From a virus: a stretch of DNA of 64,000 nt. The notes beneath the pieces were generated by a model. The model had not been told where the DNA came from and ran no database searches. It was given only the letters and a program-made list of their open reading frames with translations. Made by a program: the position numbers and the translations under genes. The stretch is taken from positions 32,401 to 96,400 of the IMG/VR virus record IMGVR_UViG_3300035661_000025. One strand, 5' to 3'. This document shows positions 24,012 through 30,999 of this stretch, piece by piece; the stretch's first letter is position 1; each line of letters begins with the position of its first letter.

Positions 24012-24112
24012 TTAATATTACAGTTGTCATTGTCATAAGCTTATGGATTATGTCAGATGCTATGATTAAGATTGCCAAAATTAAATATAAAGCTAAAAAG
24101 GAAGAAAAATGA
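24008..24112 (+). CDS. Tiny membrane protein, 34 aa
   Basis: MINITVVIVISLWIMSDAMIKI forms one membrane helix, followed by a basic tail (KIKYKAKKEEK). Start and stop overlap both neighbours by four bases, which argues that it is translated. Function unknown; a lysis accessory or inner-membrane effector is possible. Confidence 0.5.
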   Translation: MINITVVIVISLWIMSDAMIKIAKIKYKAKKEEK

Positions 24113-24360
24113 TAGATTATGAACAATTCAAACAGATAGTAAATCATTGTGGAGGTTCTAGACCATTCAATTCAGCAAAAAATGCAGATAATTTCTTTGT
24201 TTATTTAGATCATAACATTGGATTATATAATTTTGCTACAGTTAATGACCGATGTCAAGCACCGGAAAGATTGTATATGGATGCTCAAGTAGCTTTAGAT
24301 GTTAGAAATTTATTGAATGATTTGATTTTGAAACAAAAAGTTCCAAATGTGACATGTTAG
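24109..24360 (+). CDS. Hypothetical protein, 83 aa, amber stop before a Cys-rich extension
   Basis: The 83-residue protein (MIDYEQFKQIVNHCGGSRPF...) ends VPNVTC at a TAG. The same frame stays open after the TAG to 24456, adding KKDLCKHYFDKTCLHCENL and more. The cysteines on both sides (C, C, C-x2-C) look like one zinc-binding site split by the stop. Either the TAG is read through, or the gene was recently truncated. Coupled to the tiny membrane protein upstream. Confidence 0.5.
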   Translation: MIDYEQFKQIVNHCGGSRPFNSAKNADNFFVYLDHNIGLYNFATVNDRCQAPERLYMDAQVALDVRNLLNDLILKQKVPNVTC

Positions 24361-24439
24361 AAGAAAGATTTATGTAAACATTACTTTGATAAAACATGTT
24401 TACATTGTGAGAATTTAAATTTATTTGAGGAAAAACCTA

Positions 24440-24739
24440 ATGAGATTTGTAATTGAATTTTTAGCTGTATTATTATTTTTTGTTATTATCGTAGTCATAG
24501 CTATTATTGAGCCTGATTTTATCGATAAGCGTTACATTAAATATACCGACAACAATAAAGAATATTTGACTCAAGAAGGTCAATGTGTAGGTACTTATTA
24601 TTTTGTAGGAGATACACAAGTATTTAATTTAGAAAAAAATCCTATCGAATGTGAATATACCGTGGTCAAAGGTAAAAAATTCAAAGATTTCAATACTTCT
24701 TATTATGTTGAAATGGTCAAAAAGAAATTTAATGAATAA
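24440..24739 (+). CDS. Membrane-anchored small protein, 99 aa
   Basis: ATG at 24440 is chosen with GAGGAAAAACC upstream; TTG at 24425 is possible. Residues 1-25 are a single hydrophobic helix (MRFVIEFLAVLLFFVIIVVIA), followed by a soluble, charged domain with two Cys. The layout fits a membrane-tethered periplasmic protein. It overlaps the next membrane-protein gene by eight bases. Confidence 0.55.
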   Translation: MRFVIEFLAVLLFFVIIVVIAIIEPDFIDKRYIKYTDNNKEYLTQEGQCVGTYYFVGDTQVFNLEKNPIECEYTVVKGKKFKDFNTSYYVEMVKKKFNE

Positions 24740-24899
24740 AATATTTGTTTATGTTATTATAGGAATGTTGATATTATTTTCATTTCCTTATATTATAAGT
24801 TTCTTGTTTATGATTCTAGCATTGTTAATTAAATTGTCTTGGAATATTTTGTGGGTTTTTGTCATAGCTGGAGTTACAATTCTTTACATTAAGAAATAA
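24732..24899 (+). CDS. Two-helix membrane protein, 55 aa
   Basis: A 55-residue very hydrophobic protein with two membrane helices (IFVYVIIGMLILFSF; LIKLSWNILWVFVIAGVTILYI) and a KK end. The size and layout resemble a holin or antiholin, and it overlaps another membrane protein; no endolysin is adjacent, so lysis is only a guess. Confidence 0.5.
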   Translation: MNKIFVYVIIGMLILFSFPYIISFLFMILALLIKLSWNILWVFVIAGVTILYIKK

Positions 24900-24910
24900 C
24901 TTTATTTTAG

Positions 24911-24932
24911 GCTAAGTTTATTATGTTATAAT
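24911..24932 (+). promoter_or_regulatory. Early promoter, CTAAGTTTAT plus extended -10
   Basis: CTAAGTTTAT, TG and TATAAT (24927-24932) precede the ATG at 24949 by 17 bases. It drives the VWA metallopeptidase operon. Confidence 0.65.
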
Positions 24933-24948
24933 TATAAAAAGGAAAATT

Positions 24949-25305
24949 ATGATTATTGACAAATTCAATTTAGAAATGGTTTTTTGTAAAAAGAACAACT
25001 CAGTAATCAAAGCTGTTCCAATGAGTTACAAAATATCTTCCGCATTGCAAGATAAAGAAATAGTCACATGTTATGACGTTATTTTGAAATTAGAAGATGG
25101 TGATTCTATAATTAGATCTTTTTTTGAAATTGATGGAATGCTAAAATCAAATGCTAAAGATATTTTTGTAAATGTTTTAGACTTAAAGGCAGATTTTTTA
25201 AAGCCGTTAGGTTTTGATACTTTACTAATGATTAGACAGAGAGAAGCTAAGTATAACCAATTTGTAAAAAAATATGGTAAAGAATTTCCAGAATTATATT
25301 TATAA
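24949..25305 (+). CDS. Hypothetical protein, 118 aa
   Basis: A 118-residue alpha/beta protein (MIIDKFNLEMVFCKKNNSV...) with a positively charged C-terminal helix (REAKYNQFVKKYGKEF). It lies nine bases upstream of the VWA metallopeptidase and shares its promoter; it might be a partner. No family recognised. Confidence 0.55.
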   Translation: MIIDKFNLEMVFCKKNNSVIKAVPMSYKISSALQDKEIVTCYDVILKLEDGDSIIRSFFEIDGMLKSNAKDIFVNVLDLKADFLKPLGFDTLLMIRQREAKYNQFVKKYGKEFPELYL

Positions 25306-25314
25306 AGGATTGAT

Positions 25315-26568
25315 GTGAAAACTGCAGGAAATAGATTTTATTTTGAAGAAATTGTAGCAAATATGATAGATCCTACAAATAATCTACAATTTTATGCACA
25401 TTTATTGGCTCAATGTAAAATTTCGATGGATAAATCTTTTAGAGCCCCTGCAGGTGTTTATTTTGATACTTATACATATGGTTTGGTTATAAATCCAATT
25501 CTGTTCAATAAATTTACAAAAAAAGAAAAAGTAGCTATTTTAATTCATGAAGCGTTTCATATAGCATACAATCATGTAACAGTTAGAAAAAAAGATGACC
25601 ATGAAAGATGGAATTATGCTACAGATATAGCTATAAATCAGCTAATCAAAGATCTTCCAAAAACAGCTCTTCATTATAGTCAATTTGATTTACCTGCAGG
25701 ATTTTCGGCAGAGCAATATTATATTGCATTACTTGATAATGAGAAATATAATCAGAAAAAAGAGCAAGATGAAAAGCTAAAAAAACAGATGGAAGAATTG
25801 TTTGAAGAAGCAATTAAGAAAGGATCTTTAGATGTAGATTCTGATGAATGTTTTGGAGATGGTTCTGAAATTGATATACCTTTTGATATACCGATTGATG
25901 CTCATGATAAAGAATCAGAAGGGGATGAAGAATATAGAAAAGAAGTTACCAAAAATATGTTAGAAAAAGCCTCTGAAAAATCTAGAGGAAATGAACCAAG
26001 CGATTACGCTGACATGATTTCTTTATATACAAAAAAAGCTGTGGTTGATTGGCGCAAAGAATTGAGACGGATCGTTGGAAACAAAAAAGCAAATAAACGT
26101 AGAACAATCATGCGTCCAGATCGAAGATTCCCTAATAGAGAAGAAATTAAAGGAATAACTAAAGATCGTATATTTGACTTAATTGTAGTCATGGATGTTT
26201 CTGGCTCTATGCAAGACAAAATGTTGGCTGATGGTTTGAATGAAATTAAAGAAATTTGTAAATTGACTAATTCAAATCTAAAAGTTATTCAAGTCGATAC
26301 AGATATTCATGAAGTAACTGAGGTAACAAAAACAACCACTAAATTTAATAGATCAGCTCATGGCGGAACTAGAATTTACCCAGCAATTGAATATATTAGA
26401 GATAATAAAATAGACCACAACGCTATAGTAATAATTAGTGATATGTGGATAGAATCATCAACAGAGTGGAAAATTCCTCCAAAAGTACCTTGTTTTTTCT
26501 TAAACACTTCAGGTAAAGATTGGGATGGATTTTCTAAATTTAAAAATTTTAAAAATTACCGTATATAA
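25315..26568 (+). CDS. VWA-domain metallopeptidase-like protein (DUF2201 type)
   Basis: The start is GTG with AAAGGATTGAT upstream. Residues 60-150 form the putative metallopeptidase domain: ILIHEAFHIAYNH contains HExxH (His78, Glu79, His82), then WNYATDIAINQLI and SAEQYY. A charged linker follows and a VWA-like domain with DVSGSM (MIDAS) near residue 295. VWA proteins of this kind work with MoxR-type AAA+ ATPases, and two halves of such an ATPase lie at 28337 and 31000. Likely a chaperone-like or proteolytic complex acting on host or phage proteins. Confidence 0.8.
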   Translation: MKTAGNRFYFEEIVANMIDPTNNLQFYAHLLAQCKISMDKSFRAPAGVYFDTYTYGLVINPILFNKFTKKEKVAILIHEAFHIAYNHVTVRKKDDHERWNYATDIAINQLIKDLPKTALHYSQFDLPAGFSAEQYYIALLDNEKYNQKKEQDEKLKKQMEELFEEAIKKGSLDVDSDECFGDGSEIDIPFDIPIDAHDKESEGDEEYRKEVTKNMLEKASEKSRGNEPSDYADMISLYTKKAVVDWRKELRRIVGNKKANKRRTIMRPDRRFPNREEIKGITKDRIFDLIVVMDVSGSMQDKMLADGLNEIKEICKLTNSNLKVIQVDTDIHEVTEVTKTTTKFNRSAHGGTRIYPAIEYIRDNKIDHNAIVIISDMWIESSTEWKIPPKVPCFFLNTSGKDWDGFSKFKNFKNYRI

Positions 26569-26579
26569 AGAAGAAAAAA

Positions 26580-27311
26580 ATGAACATTAAATTGCGAGAC
26601 AATTTACATGAACTTAAACAAAAATTGCTACAGAACGTGTTATGTATTTCTGATACTCATTTCGGGCATGTAAAAGTCTTTGAGAAATTTGAACCAATTA
26701 GAAAAACTTATACATTATCTAAAGGTAAGCAAACATTAAAAGATTTTGAAGATCTTATGGTAGAAAACTGGAATGAAACTGTTTTTGATTCTGATACTTT
26801 AATTCATTTAGGTGATGTATGTATTGATAAAATGAACCCGACAAAAACTGAAGAAAACCTAGCAATATCTTTAAAGTTGGAAGGGGAATCATTAATCTTA
26901 ATTAAAGGCAATCATGATAAATCTGATAATTCTCTTTATTATCAAAACGGATGGAATTTCGTAATTGATTGTCCAGTAATTTTATTAGATAATCCTAAAA
27001 TCATAGACAATGCTCCAGGACTAGCTCATTGTATTATAATTGATATAAACGGCAAAAGGGTAATGTTTTCCCATTTTGGAATCCACCAATATAATGAAAA
27101 CTTTGAGGGAAAATATAGAGAACCATTTAGATATTTGACCAAATTATACAATGATTATAAATGTGATTATAATATCCATGGACATAGTCATTCAAATGCT
27201 ATTAACTCAGAAAAATCATTTAACTGTAGTGTTGAAGTAATAAACTTCACACCTAAAAAATTGACAGATATTTTCGCTGTTTTAACTAAATTTAAGAATA
27301 AACTGTTATAA
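26580..27311 (+). CDS. Calcineurin-like metallophosphoesterase
   Basis: The 243-residue protein has the five metallophosphoesterase motifs in order: SDTHFGH, HLGDV, KGNHD, FSHFG and IHGHSHSN. The family uses two metal ions to cleave phosphomonoesters or diesters. The phage enzymes often act on nucleotide diesters or RNA ends, which is not decidable here. A promoter lies over its last codons. AAAGAAGAAAAAA precedes the ATG. Confidence 0.85.
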   Translation: MNIKLRDNLHELKQKLLQNVLCISDTHFGHVKVFEKFEPIRKTYTLSKGKQTLKDFEDLMVENWNETVFDSDTLIHLGDVCIDKMNPTKTEENLAISLKLEGESLILIKGNHDKSDNSLYYQNGWNFVIDCPVILLDNPKIIDNAPGLAHCIIIDINGKRVMFSHFGIHQYNENFEGKYREPFRYLTKLYNDYKCDYNIHGHSHSNAINSEKSFNCSVEVINFTPKKLTDIFAVLTKFKNKLL

Positions 27312-27312
27312 T
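27289..27312 (+). promoter_or_regulatory. Early promoter overlapping the end of the phosphoesterase gene
   Basis: TTTAAGAATA followed by TGTTATAAT (27304-27312) is placed over the last codons of the upstream gene. It drives the Thg1-like gene at 27338. Confidence 0.6.
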
Positions 27313-27337
27313 AATATACAAAATAAAAGGAAAGAAT

Positions 27338-28189
27338 ATGACCTCAAAAATTCAAGAAAAAGACCCATTCGGTCATAGAATTAAAGAATATGAAGCAAGT
27401 GCAGAGATTTATTTGGATAAATCCAAATACTCCATCATGCGAATTGATGGGCACGGCTTTTCTAAATGGACGAAAGGTTTCTCAAAACCTTTCGATGAAT
27501 TTTTAGCAAATGCATTAGCAGAAACAGCTAGAGCATTGATGGATGAATTTAAAGCAGTTTGCGCTTATTCTCAATCTGACGAAATCACCTTGATTTTTGC
27601 TCCAGATGATAACTTGATTTATTCTGGAAGAATTCAAAAACTAACTTCATTAGCGGCATCATTTGCTTCAATGAAGTTCAATGAATTAATCAGAGAAACT
27701 CTTAGTAAATTATACACTGAGAAAGAAGGTTTGATGCGTGTTAGATCTGCTTCTGTTGAATTATCTAAAGAATATGATAAAATTAACAATAAGGTTTCTT
27801 TTTTGGAGACAAAAATTGGAAGAGCATTTTTTGATGCTCGAGTTTTTCAAGTTCCAGATAAAACTGAGGCATTTAATTCACTTTTATGGAGAACCAGAGA
27901 TTGTGAACGAAACTCTAAAAACGTTTTTGCTCAAAGTATTCTATCCCATAAAGAATGTCAAAACAAAACAAGCAATGAACTAGTTGAGATATGTGAAGAG
28001 CTTGGTCATTTTTGGAGCGATATTCCAGATAAATACAAATATGGAATTCTTTGGAAAAAAGAAACGTATTTGAAACAGCCAGAAAACCCAGAGTTAGAAC
28101 CATGTTTCAGAACAAGATTCATCCAAATCATTAAGAGATTGAATTACTCAGACGAGAATGTTGAAATGGTGCTTTGTAATAAACTTTAA
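27338..28189 (+). CDS. tRNA-His guanylyltransferase-like protein (Thg1 family)
   Basis: The 283-residue protein shows the Thg1 signature: DPFGHRIKEYE, MRIDGHGFSKWTKGFSKPFD with the first metal-binding Asp, and AYSQSDEITLIF with the second acidic pair. Thg1-like proteins add nucleotides in the 3-to-5 direction to tRNA 5-prime ends; many bacterial and phage members repair truncated tRNA. Together with the RNA ligase and the CCA-like enzyme it makes a plausible RNA repair set. It follows its own early promoter and AAGGAAAGAAT. Confidence 0.85.
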   Translation: MTSKIQEKDPFGHRIKEYEASAEIYLDKSKYSIMRIDGHGFSKWTKGFSKPFDEFLANALAETARALMDEFKAVCAYSQSDEITLIFAPDDNLIYSGRIQKLTSLAASFASMKFNELIRETLSKLYTEKEGLMRVRSASVELSKEYDKINNKVSFLETKIGRAFFDARVFQVPDKTEAFNSLLWRTRDCERNSKNVFAQSILSHKECQNKTSNELVEICEELGHFWSDIPDKYKYGILWKKETYLKQPENPELEPCFRTRFIQIIKRLNYSDENVEMVLCNKL

Positions 28190-28209
28190 TAAGTTTCAAA
28201 GGTAATTTC

Positions 28210-28218
28210 TGTTATAAT
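28210..28218 (+). promoter_or_regulatory. Early promoter, extended -10
   Basis: TGTTATAAT lies 25 bases before the ATG at 28243, with AATAAGTTTCAAAGG upstream. It drives the small lipoprotein-like gene and the N-half of the ATPase. Confidence 0.6.
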
Positions 28219-28242
28219 TAAATGTAAGAAAGAAGGAGTCCT

Positions 28243-28347
28243 ATGGCGTATTTTTTAACAATTACATTCATTGCTATAATGATGTATGGCGTATTTTCAT
28301 CTTGTAATGTATTTTCAGAATTGAAGGGTAGAATAAATGTTAATTAG
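28243..28347 (+). CDS. Tiny lipoprotein-like or membrane protein, 34 aa
   Basis: MAYFLTITFIAIMMYGVFSSC has a hydrophobic stretch ending in a possible lipobox (VFSSC). AGAAGGAGTCCT is a strong ribosome site. Its end overlaps the ATPase N-half gene by eleven bases, so it may serve as a translational lead-in. Confidence 0.5.
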   Translation: MAYFLTITFIAIMMYGVFSSCNVFSELKGRINVN

Positions 28348-28711
28348 CAATATACGAAGTGTATTAGAGATTTGTTTCAAATCTAATGAAACTTTAATGA
28401 TTGAAGGCCCTCATGGGATTGGAAAATCAGAGGTTGTAGCTAATTTTGCTACAGAAAATAATATGCATAATGAAACATTATTCTTGTCCAACCAAGAAGT
28501 GGGTGATTTGATTGGTATGCCACGTTCAATAGAACGTAATGGTGAGGTTATTCATACATGGACGAAACCTATTTGGTTACAAAAAATGGAAGAAGCGGTT
28601 ATGCCCGCTAAATTCGATGTAGATGATTTAGAATTTTCGGATGAGGACTTCAAGGCTTTCGTTTACTCAAAACTAAAGGAATTGAATGAAGTTAGTAAGG
28701 GACAAATATAA
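28337..28711 (+). CDS. MoxR-type AAA+ ATPase, N-terminal half (split gene)
   Basis: The 124-residue protein holds only the front part of a MoxR-type ATPase: Walker A EGPHGIGKSEVV at residues 23-34, the SNQEVGDLIGMPRSI substrate-contact region, and TWTKPIWLQKM. It stops where the Walker B part should follow. The missing part (Walker B, sensor 1, Arg finger) is encoded at 31000-31953. The last codons are shared with the start of the MazG-like gene in another frame. The two products could assemble into one active ATPase with the VWA protein at 25315. Confidence 0.75.
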   Translation: MLISNIRSVLEICFKSNETLMIEGPHGIGKSEVVANFATENNMHNETLFLSNQEVGDLIGMPRSIERNGEVIHTWTKPIWLQKMEEAVMPAKFDVDDLEFSDEDFKAFVYSKLKELNEVSKGQI

Positions 28712-29213
28712 AGATATAATCCCAGAAGATAAGTTATTTTATATTGAACAAACAGATAAAAAAAGTTTAATAAAATATCTTTCTTTAAAACTAAAAGAGG
28801 AAACTCAAGAGTTTATAGATACTGGATTGACATCTCTAGAAGAACTAGCGGATATTATGGAAGTTTTAGATACCATAATGGAAACATTTGGAATCAATCC
28901 TGATGAGTTGGCGAATGTAGCTAAAAATAAAAATGAAGAAAAAGGGTCTTTTAAAGATTATCTTCTATATGATGATTCTGTTCCAGAAGAAGCAAAAAAT
29001 AATGGCGGAAGCACAGATTATTATAAACTTCCTGCGGGAGCTAAAGATTTGCAAGATCTCATTGAATTTAAAAATATGAACTTTTCTCAAGGTAATATAT
29101 TCAAAGCTATGTATAGATCTGGCGTAGAGCATCATTCGACATATGAAAGAGATTTGAATAAAATTATTTTCTTTGCAAAAAGAGAGTTAAACCGAATTAA
29201 AGGAGACTCATGA
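28686..29213 (+). CDS. MazG-like pyrophosphohydrolase fused to DUF3310-like domain
   Basis: The N-terminal half begins KLVRDKYKDIIPEDK and has LKEETQEFID and LEELADIMEVLDT, the helices of the phosphoribosyl-ATP/MazG-type pyrophosphohydrolases. After a linker, SDYYKLPAGAKDLQDLIEFKNMNFSQGNIFKAMYR resembles (in two pieces) the DUF3310 domain common in phage nucleotide enzymes. It probably hydrolyses a nucleoside triphosphate. Its first 26 bases overlap the end of the ATPase N-half; it overlaps the next gene by four. Confidence 0.7.
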   Translation: MKLVRDKYKDIIPEDKLFYIEQTDKKSLIKYLSLKLKEETQEFIDTGLTSLEELADIMEVLDTIMETFGINPDELANVAKNKNEEKGSFKDYLLYDDSVPEEAKNNGGSTDYYKLPAGAKDLQDLIEFKNMNFSQGNIFKAMYRSGVEHHSTYERDLNKIIFFAKRELNRIKGDS

Positions 29214-29734
29214 AAGTAATAAATTTTTTCGGCGGTCCAGGTACCGGAAAAAGCACTACAGCTGCAGGATTGTTTCATTTAATGAAAACAATGGGTTATA
29301 AAGTAGAATTGGTAACAGAATACGCCAAAGACGTAGTTTATCAAGAATCATTTTTTAAACTTAAAGATCAATTGTATATTTTTACTAAACAACATCATAA
29401 GCTGTGGAAACTTAGAGGAAAAGTAGATTATGTTATAACGGATAGCCCGTTATTGTTATCGTTACATTACTTTCAAGAAAACCCCATTTATAATGAAGAT
29501 AATTTCAAAGCTTTTGTTAAAAGCACATATGATGCTTATGACAATATAAATATTTATCTCATCAGGAATTTAGACCATCACCCATATCAGGGATATGGTC
29601 GAACTCAATCAGAATCTGAGGCGATACAGATAGATCGAGATCTTGTAGAGTTGTTGACACAAAATAAGGTTCAATATTCATCTAAACTAATTACTTCAAG
29701 TATTGTTCAGGATGTTTTTGATATAATCAAATAA
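29210..29734 (+). CDS. P-loop NTPase/kinase (AAA_28-like)
   Basis: The 174-residue protein starts with a Walker A motif FGGPGTGKSTTAAG (residues 6-19), then VELVTEYAKD, a VDYVITDSPLLLS Walker-B-like strand and a YQGYGRTQSE lid. It resembles the AAA_28/NadR-type kinase-like proteins of phages, which may phosphorylate nicotinamide riboside or deoxynucleosides. The substrate cannot be seen. It is coupled to the MazG-like fusion (ATGA overlap), hinting at nucleotide metabolism. Confidence 0.65.
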   Translation: MKVINFFGGPGTGKSTTAAGLFHLMKTMGYKVELVTEYAKDVVYQESFFKLKDQLYIFTKQHHKLWKLRGKVDYVITDSPLLLSLHYFQENPIYNEDNFKAFVKSTYDAYDNINIYLIRNLDHHPYQGYGRTQSESEAIQIDRDLVELLTQNKVQYSSKLITSSIVQDVFDIIK

Positions 29735-29751
29735 CCTAAAAATGTAAGGTT

Positions 29752-29850
29752 ATGTAACTTTTGTTTTTCTGGCAAATGAAACAAAAAGATAGTTACAATG
29801 ATTGAAGCACTTTCTTAAGAAAGTAGGTAAAAGATGATAGGTTTCATCTT
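29752..29850 (+). ncRNA. Candidate structured RNA, three consecutive hairpins
   Basis: The 145-base gap between the kinase and transglycosylase genes is packed with stems. First: GTAACT (29754-29759) with AGTTAC (29791-29796) and, inside, TTTGTTT (29760-29766) with AAACAAA (29779-29785). Second: ACTTTCTTAAGAAAGT (29809-29824), a six-pair stem with a TTAA loop. Third: AAGATGA (29831-29837) with TCATCTT (29844-29850). It has no start codon of note and ends 17 bases before the AAGGAGATC of the next gene. It may be a leader element, riboswitch or small RNA. Confidence 0.45.
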
Positions 29851-29879
29851 CCAACGAAATTGAAAAAAGGAGATCAATA

Positions 29880-30593
29880 ATGGTAATAAATCCAATTGAT
29901 AATTTACGGAAATCTATTAGAATTCAACGAAATTTAATAGTCGGTTTAGTAGCACTTGTTGCAGTGACAGTGTATAGCGCTAAATTGTACATTGATTCGT
30001 ATTATAACGACATTCGTATTGAGAATAAGAATGTAAAAGAACTCAATGATAAAAAAGCTCAAGAAATCGAGCGCCTTAAGAAAGATTTGGAAAGAAATGA
30101 AGCTGAGTTGAAGAAATTTAATGTTCAGAAACAAGTAATTTCAATGTATATTAAGGAGAAAAATCCTAAAGTTGATGATAAAGAAGCTGCTTATTATGCT
30201 ACTGAAATCATCAAATCCTCAAACAAGTATGAAAATGTTAAACATACGGTTTTAACCGGTTTAATAGATTCTGAATCTTCTTTTAAGAAGAATGTCAAAC
30301 ACAATGCTGGATCATCTATACACATTGGTGTAAAAGGATTTACAGGAGTTGCTTCAGGTATATGGTCTAAAGAATTGATTGCCAATCATGTTATCCGAAA
30401 ACCAAGTGATTTGGAAATTCCAAAATACGCTATAGCCGCCGGGGCATATATTTTGAACAAATATTCTAAACATCAGTCCACGTTTGAGGCACTAGTTGAT
30501 TATAAATCAGACTGTCCTTTAGGTAGAAAACAAGCTCTAGATGTTTTAGCTAGAGCTGATAAAATCAAAAGAATGGAAGAAAGATATGCTTAA
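29880..30593 (+). CDS. Membrane-anchored lytic transglycosylase-like protein
   Basis: The 237-residue protein has an N-terminal membrane helix (residues 19-40), a charged coiled coil (residues 45-85), and a periplasmic domain with LTGLIDSESSFKKNVKH (the SLT catalytic Glu) and GVKGFTGVASGIW, matching the start of the soluble lytic transglycosylase fold. The end (AAGAYILNKYSK) is also SLT-like. It would cleave or remodel peptidoglycan from the inner membrane. It overlaps the bactofilin gene by eight bases. Confidence 0.7.
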   Translation: MVINPIDNLRKSIRIQRNLIVGLVALVAVTVYSAKLYIDSYYNDIRIENKNVKELNDKKAQEIERLKKDLERNEAELKKFNVQKQVISMYIKEKNPKVDDKEAAYYATEIIKSSNKYENVKHTVLTGLIDSESSFKKNVKHNAGSSIHIGVKGFTGVASGIWSKELIANHVIRKPSDLEIPKYAIAAGAYILNKYSKHQSTFEALVDYKSDCPLGRKQALDVLARADKIKRMEERYA

Positions 30594-30936
30594 TTTTTTC
30601 AAAAAAGAAAATCCCGATTTTACAATAATCGGGAAAGATTCTACATTTAAAGGCGAGATAACCAGTTCTCATCAAGTTTACATAAAAGGCACTGTAGAAG
30701 CTAATAAAATCATAGCTAAAAGTGTTTTTATTGAAGTTGGAGGTTCTTTAACTGCCGATATAGAATGTTCCGAAGTTTTTATCGCTGGAGTTTATAAAGG
30801 AAACATTAATTGTAGTAATATCACTATTGAACCTACCGGTGACGTAGAATCAGATATTACTTATACATCTATGTTGAATATAAATCCAAACTGCACATAT
30901 AATGGAACCATAAAAAAATCTTTAAATTCCGTTTAA
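30586..30936 (+). CDS. Bactofilin
   Basis: The 116-residue protein has the bactofilin beta-helix pattern: IGKDSTFKGEITSSHQVYIKG then GTVEANKIIAKSVFIEVGG, AGVYKGNINCSN and GDVESDITY, with repeated 'G.i....v.I.G...G.i.a' turns. Bactofilins are polymerising cell-shape proteins; in Campylobacterota (CcmA) they act with peptidoglycan hydrolases in shape control. A phage copy overlapping a transglycosylase gene is unusual and suggests host cell-wall reshaping. Not a near-certain paralogue of a given host gene, but the fold is well supported. Confidence 0.8.
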   Translation: MLNFFKKENPDFTIIGKDSTFKGEITSSHQVYIKGTVEANKIIAKSVFIEVGGSLTADIECSEVFIAGVYKGNINCSNITIEPTGDVESDITYTSMLNINPNCTYNGTIKKSLNSV

Positions 30937-30938
30937 AT

Positions 30939-30968
30939 TATCAGGTTGTTTTAAGCAACAACCTGATA
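30939..30968. terminator. Perfect 12-pair hairpin overlapping a promoter
   Basis: TATCAGGTTGTT (30939-30950) pairs with AACAACCTGATA (30957-30968) around TTAAGC. It directly follows the bactofilin gene and has no T-run after it. Its 3-prime arm contains the start of the next -10 and its loop contains TTTAAG, so it may be an operator as well as a transcription stop. Confidence 0.55.
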
Positions 30969-30972
30969 TAAT
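30949..30972 (+). promoter_or_regulatory. Early promoter embedded in a hairpin
   Basis: TTTTAAGCAA, eleven bases, TG, then TATAAT (30967-30972). The spacing is as at 17661-17683. It drives the separate gene for the C-half of the ATPase. Confidence 0.6.
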
Positions 30973-30999
30973 AATACAAATAAACCTTCAGGAATGATT

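Noticed and set aside
28686-28711. SKG repeated at both edges of the ATPase split (NEVSKG and HYSKG), suggesting a target-site duplication
   Set aside because: The codons differ, and in the N-half these residues are merely the other frame of the MazG gene start.
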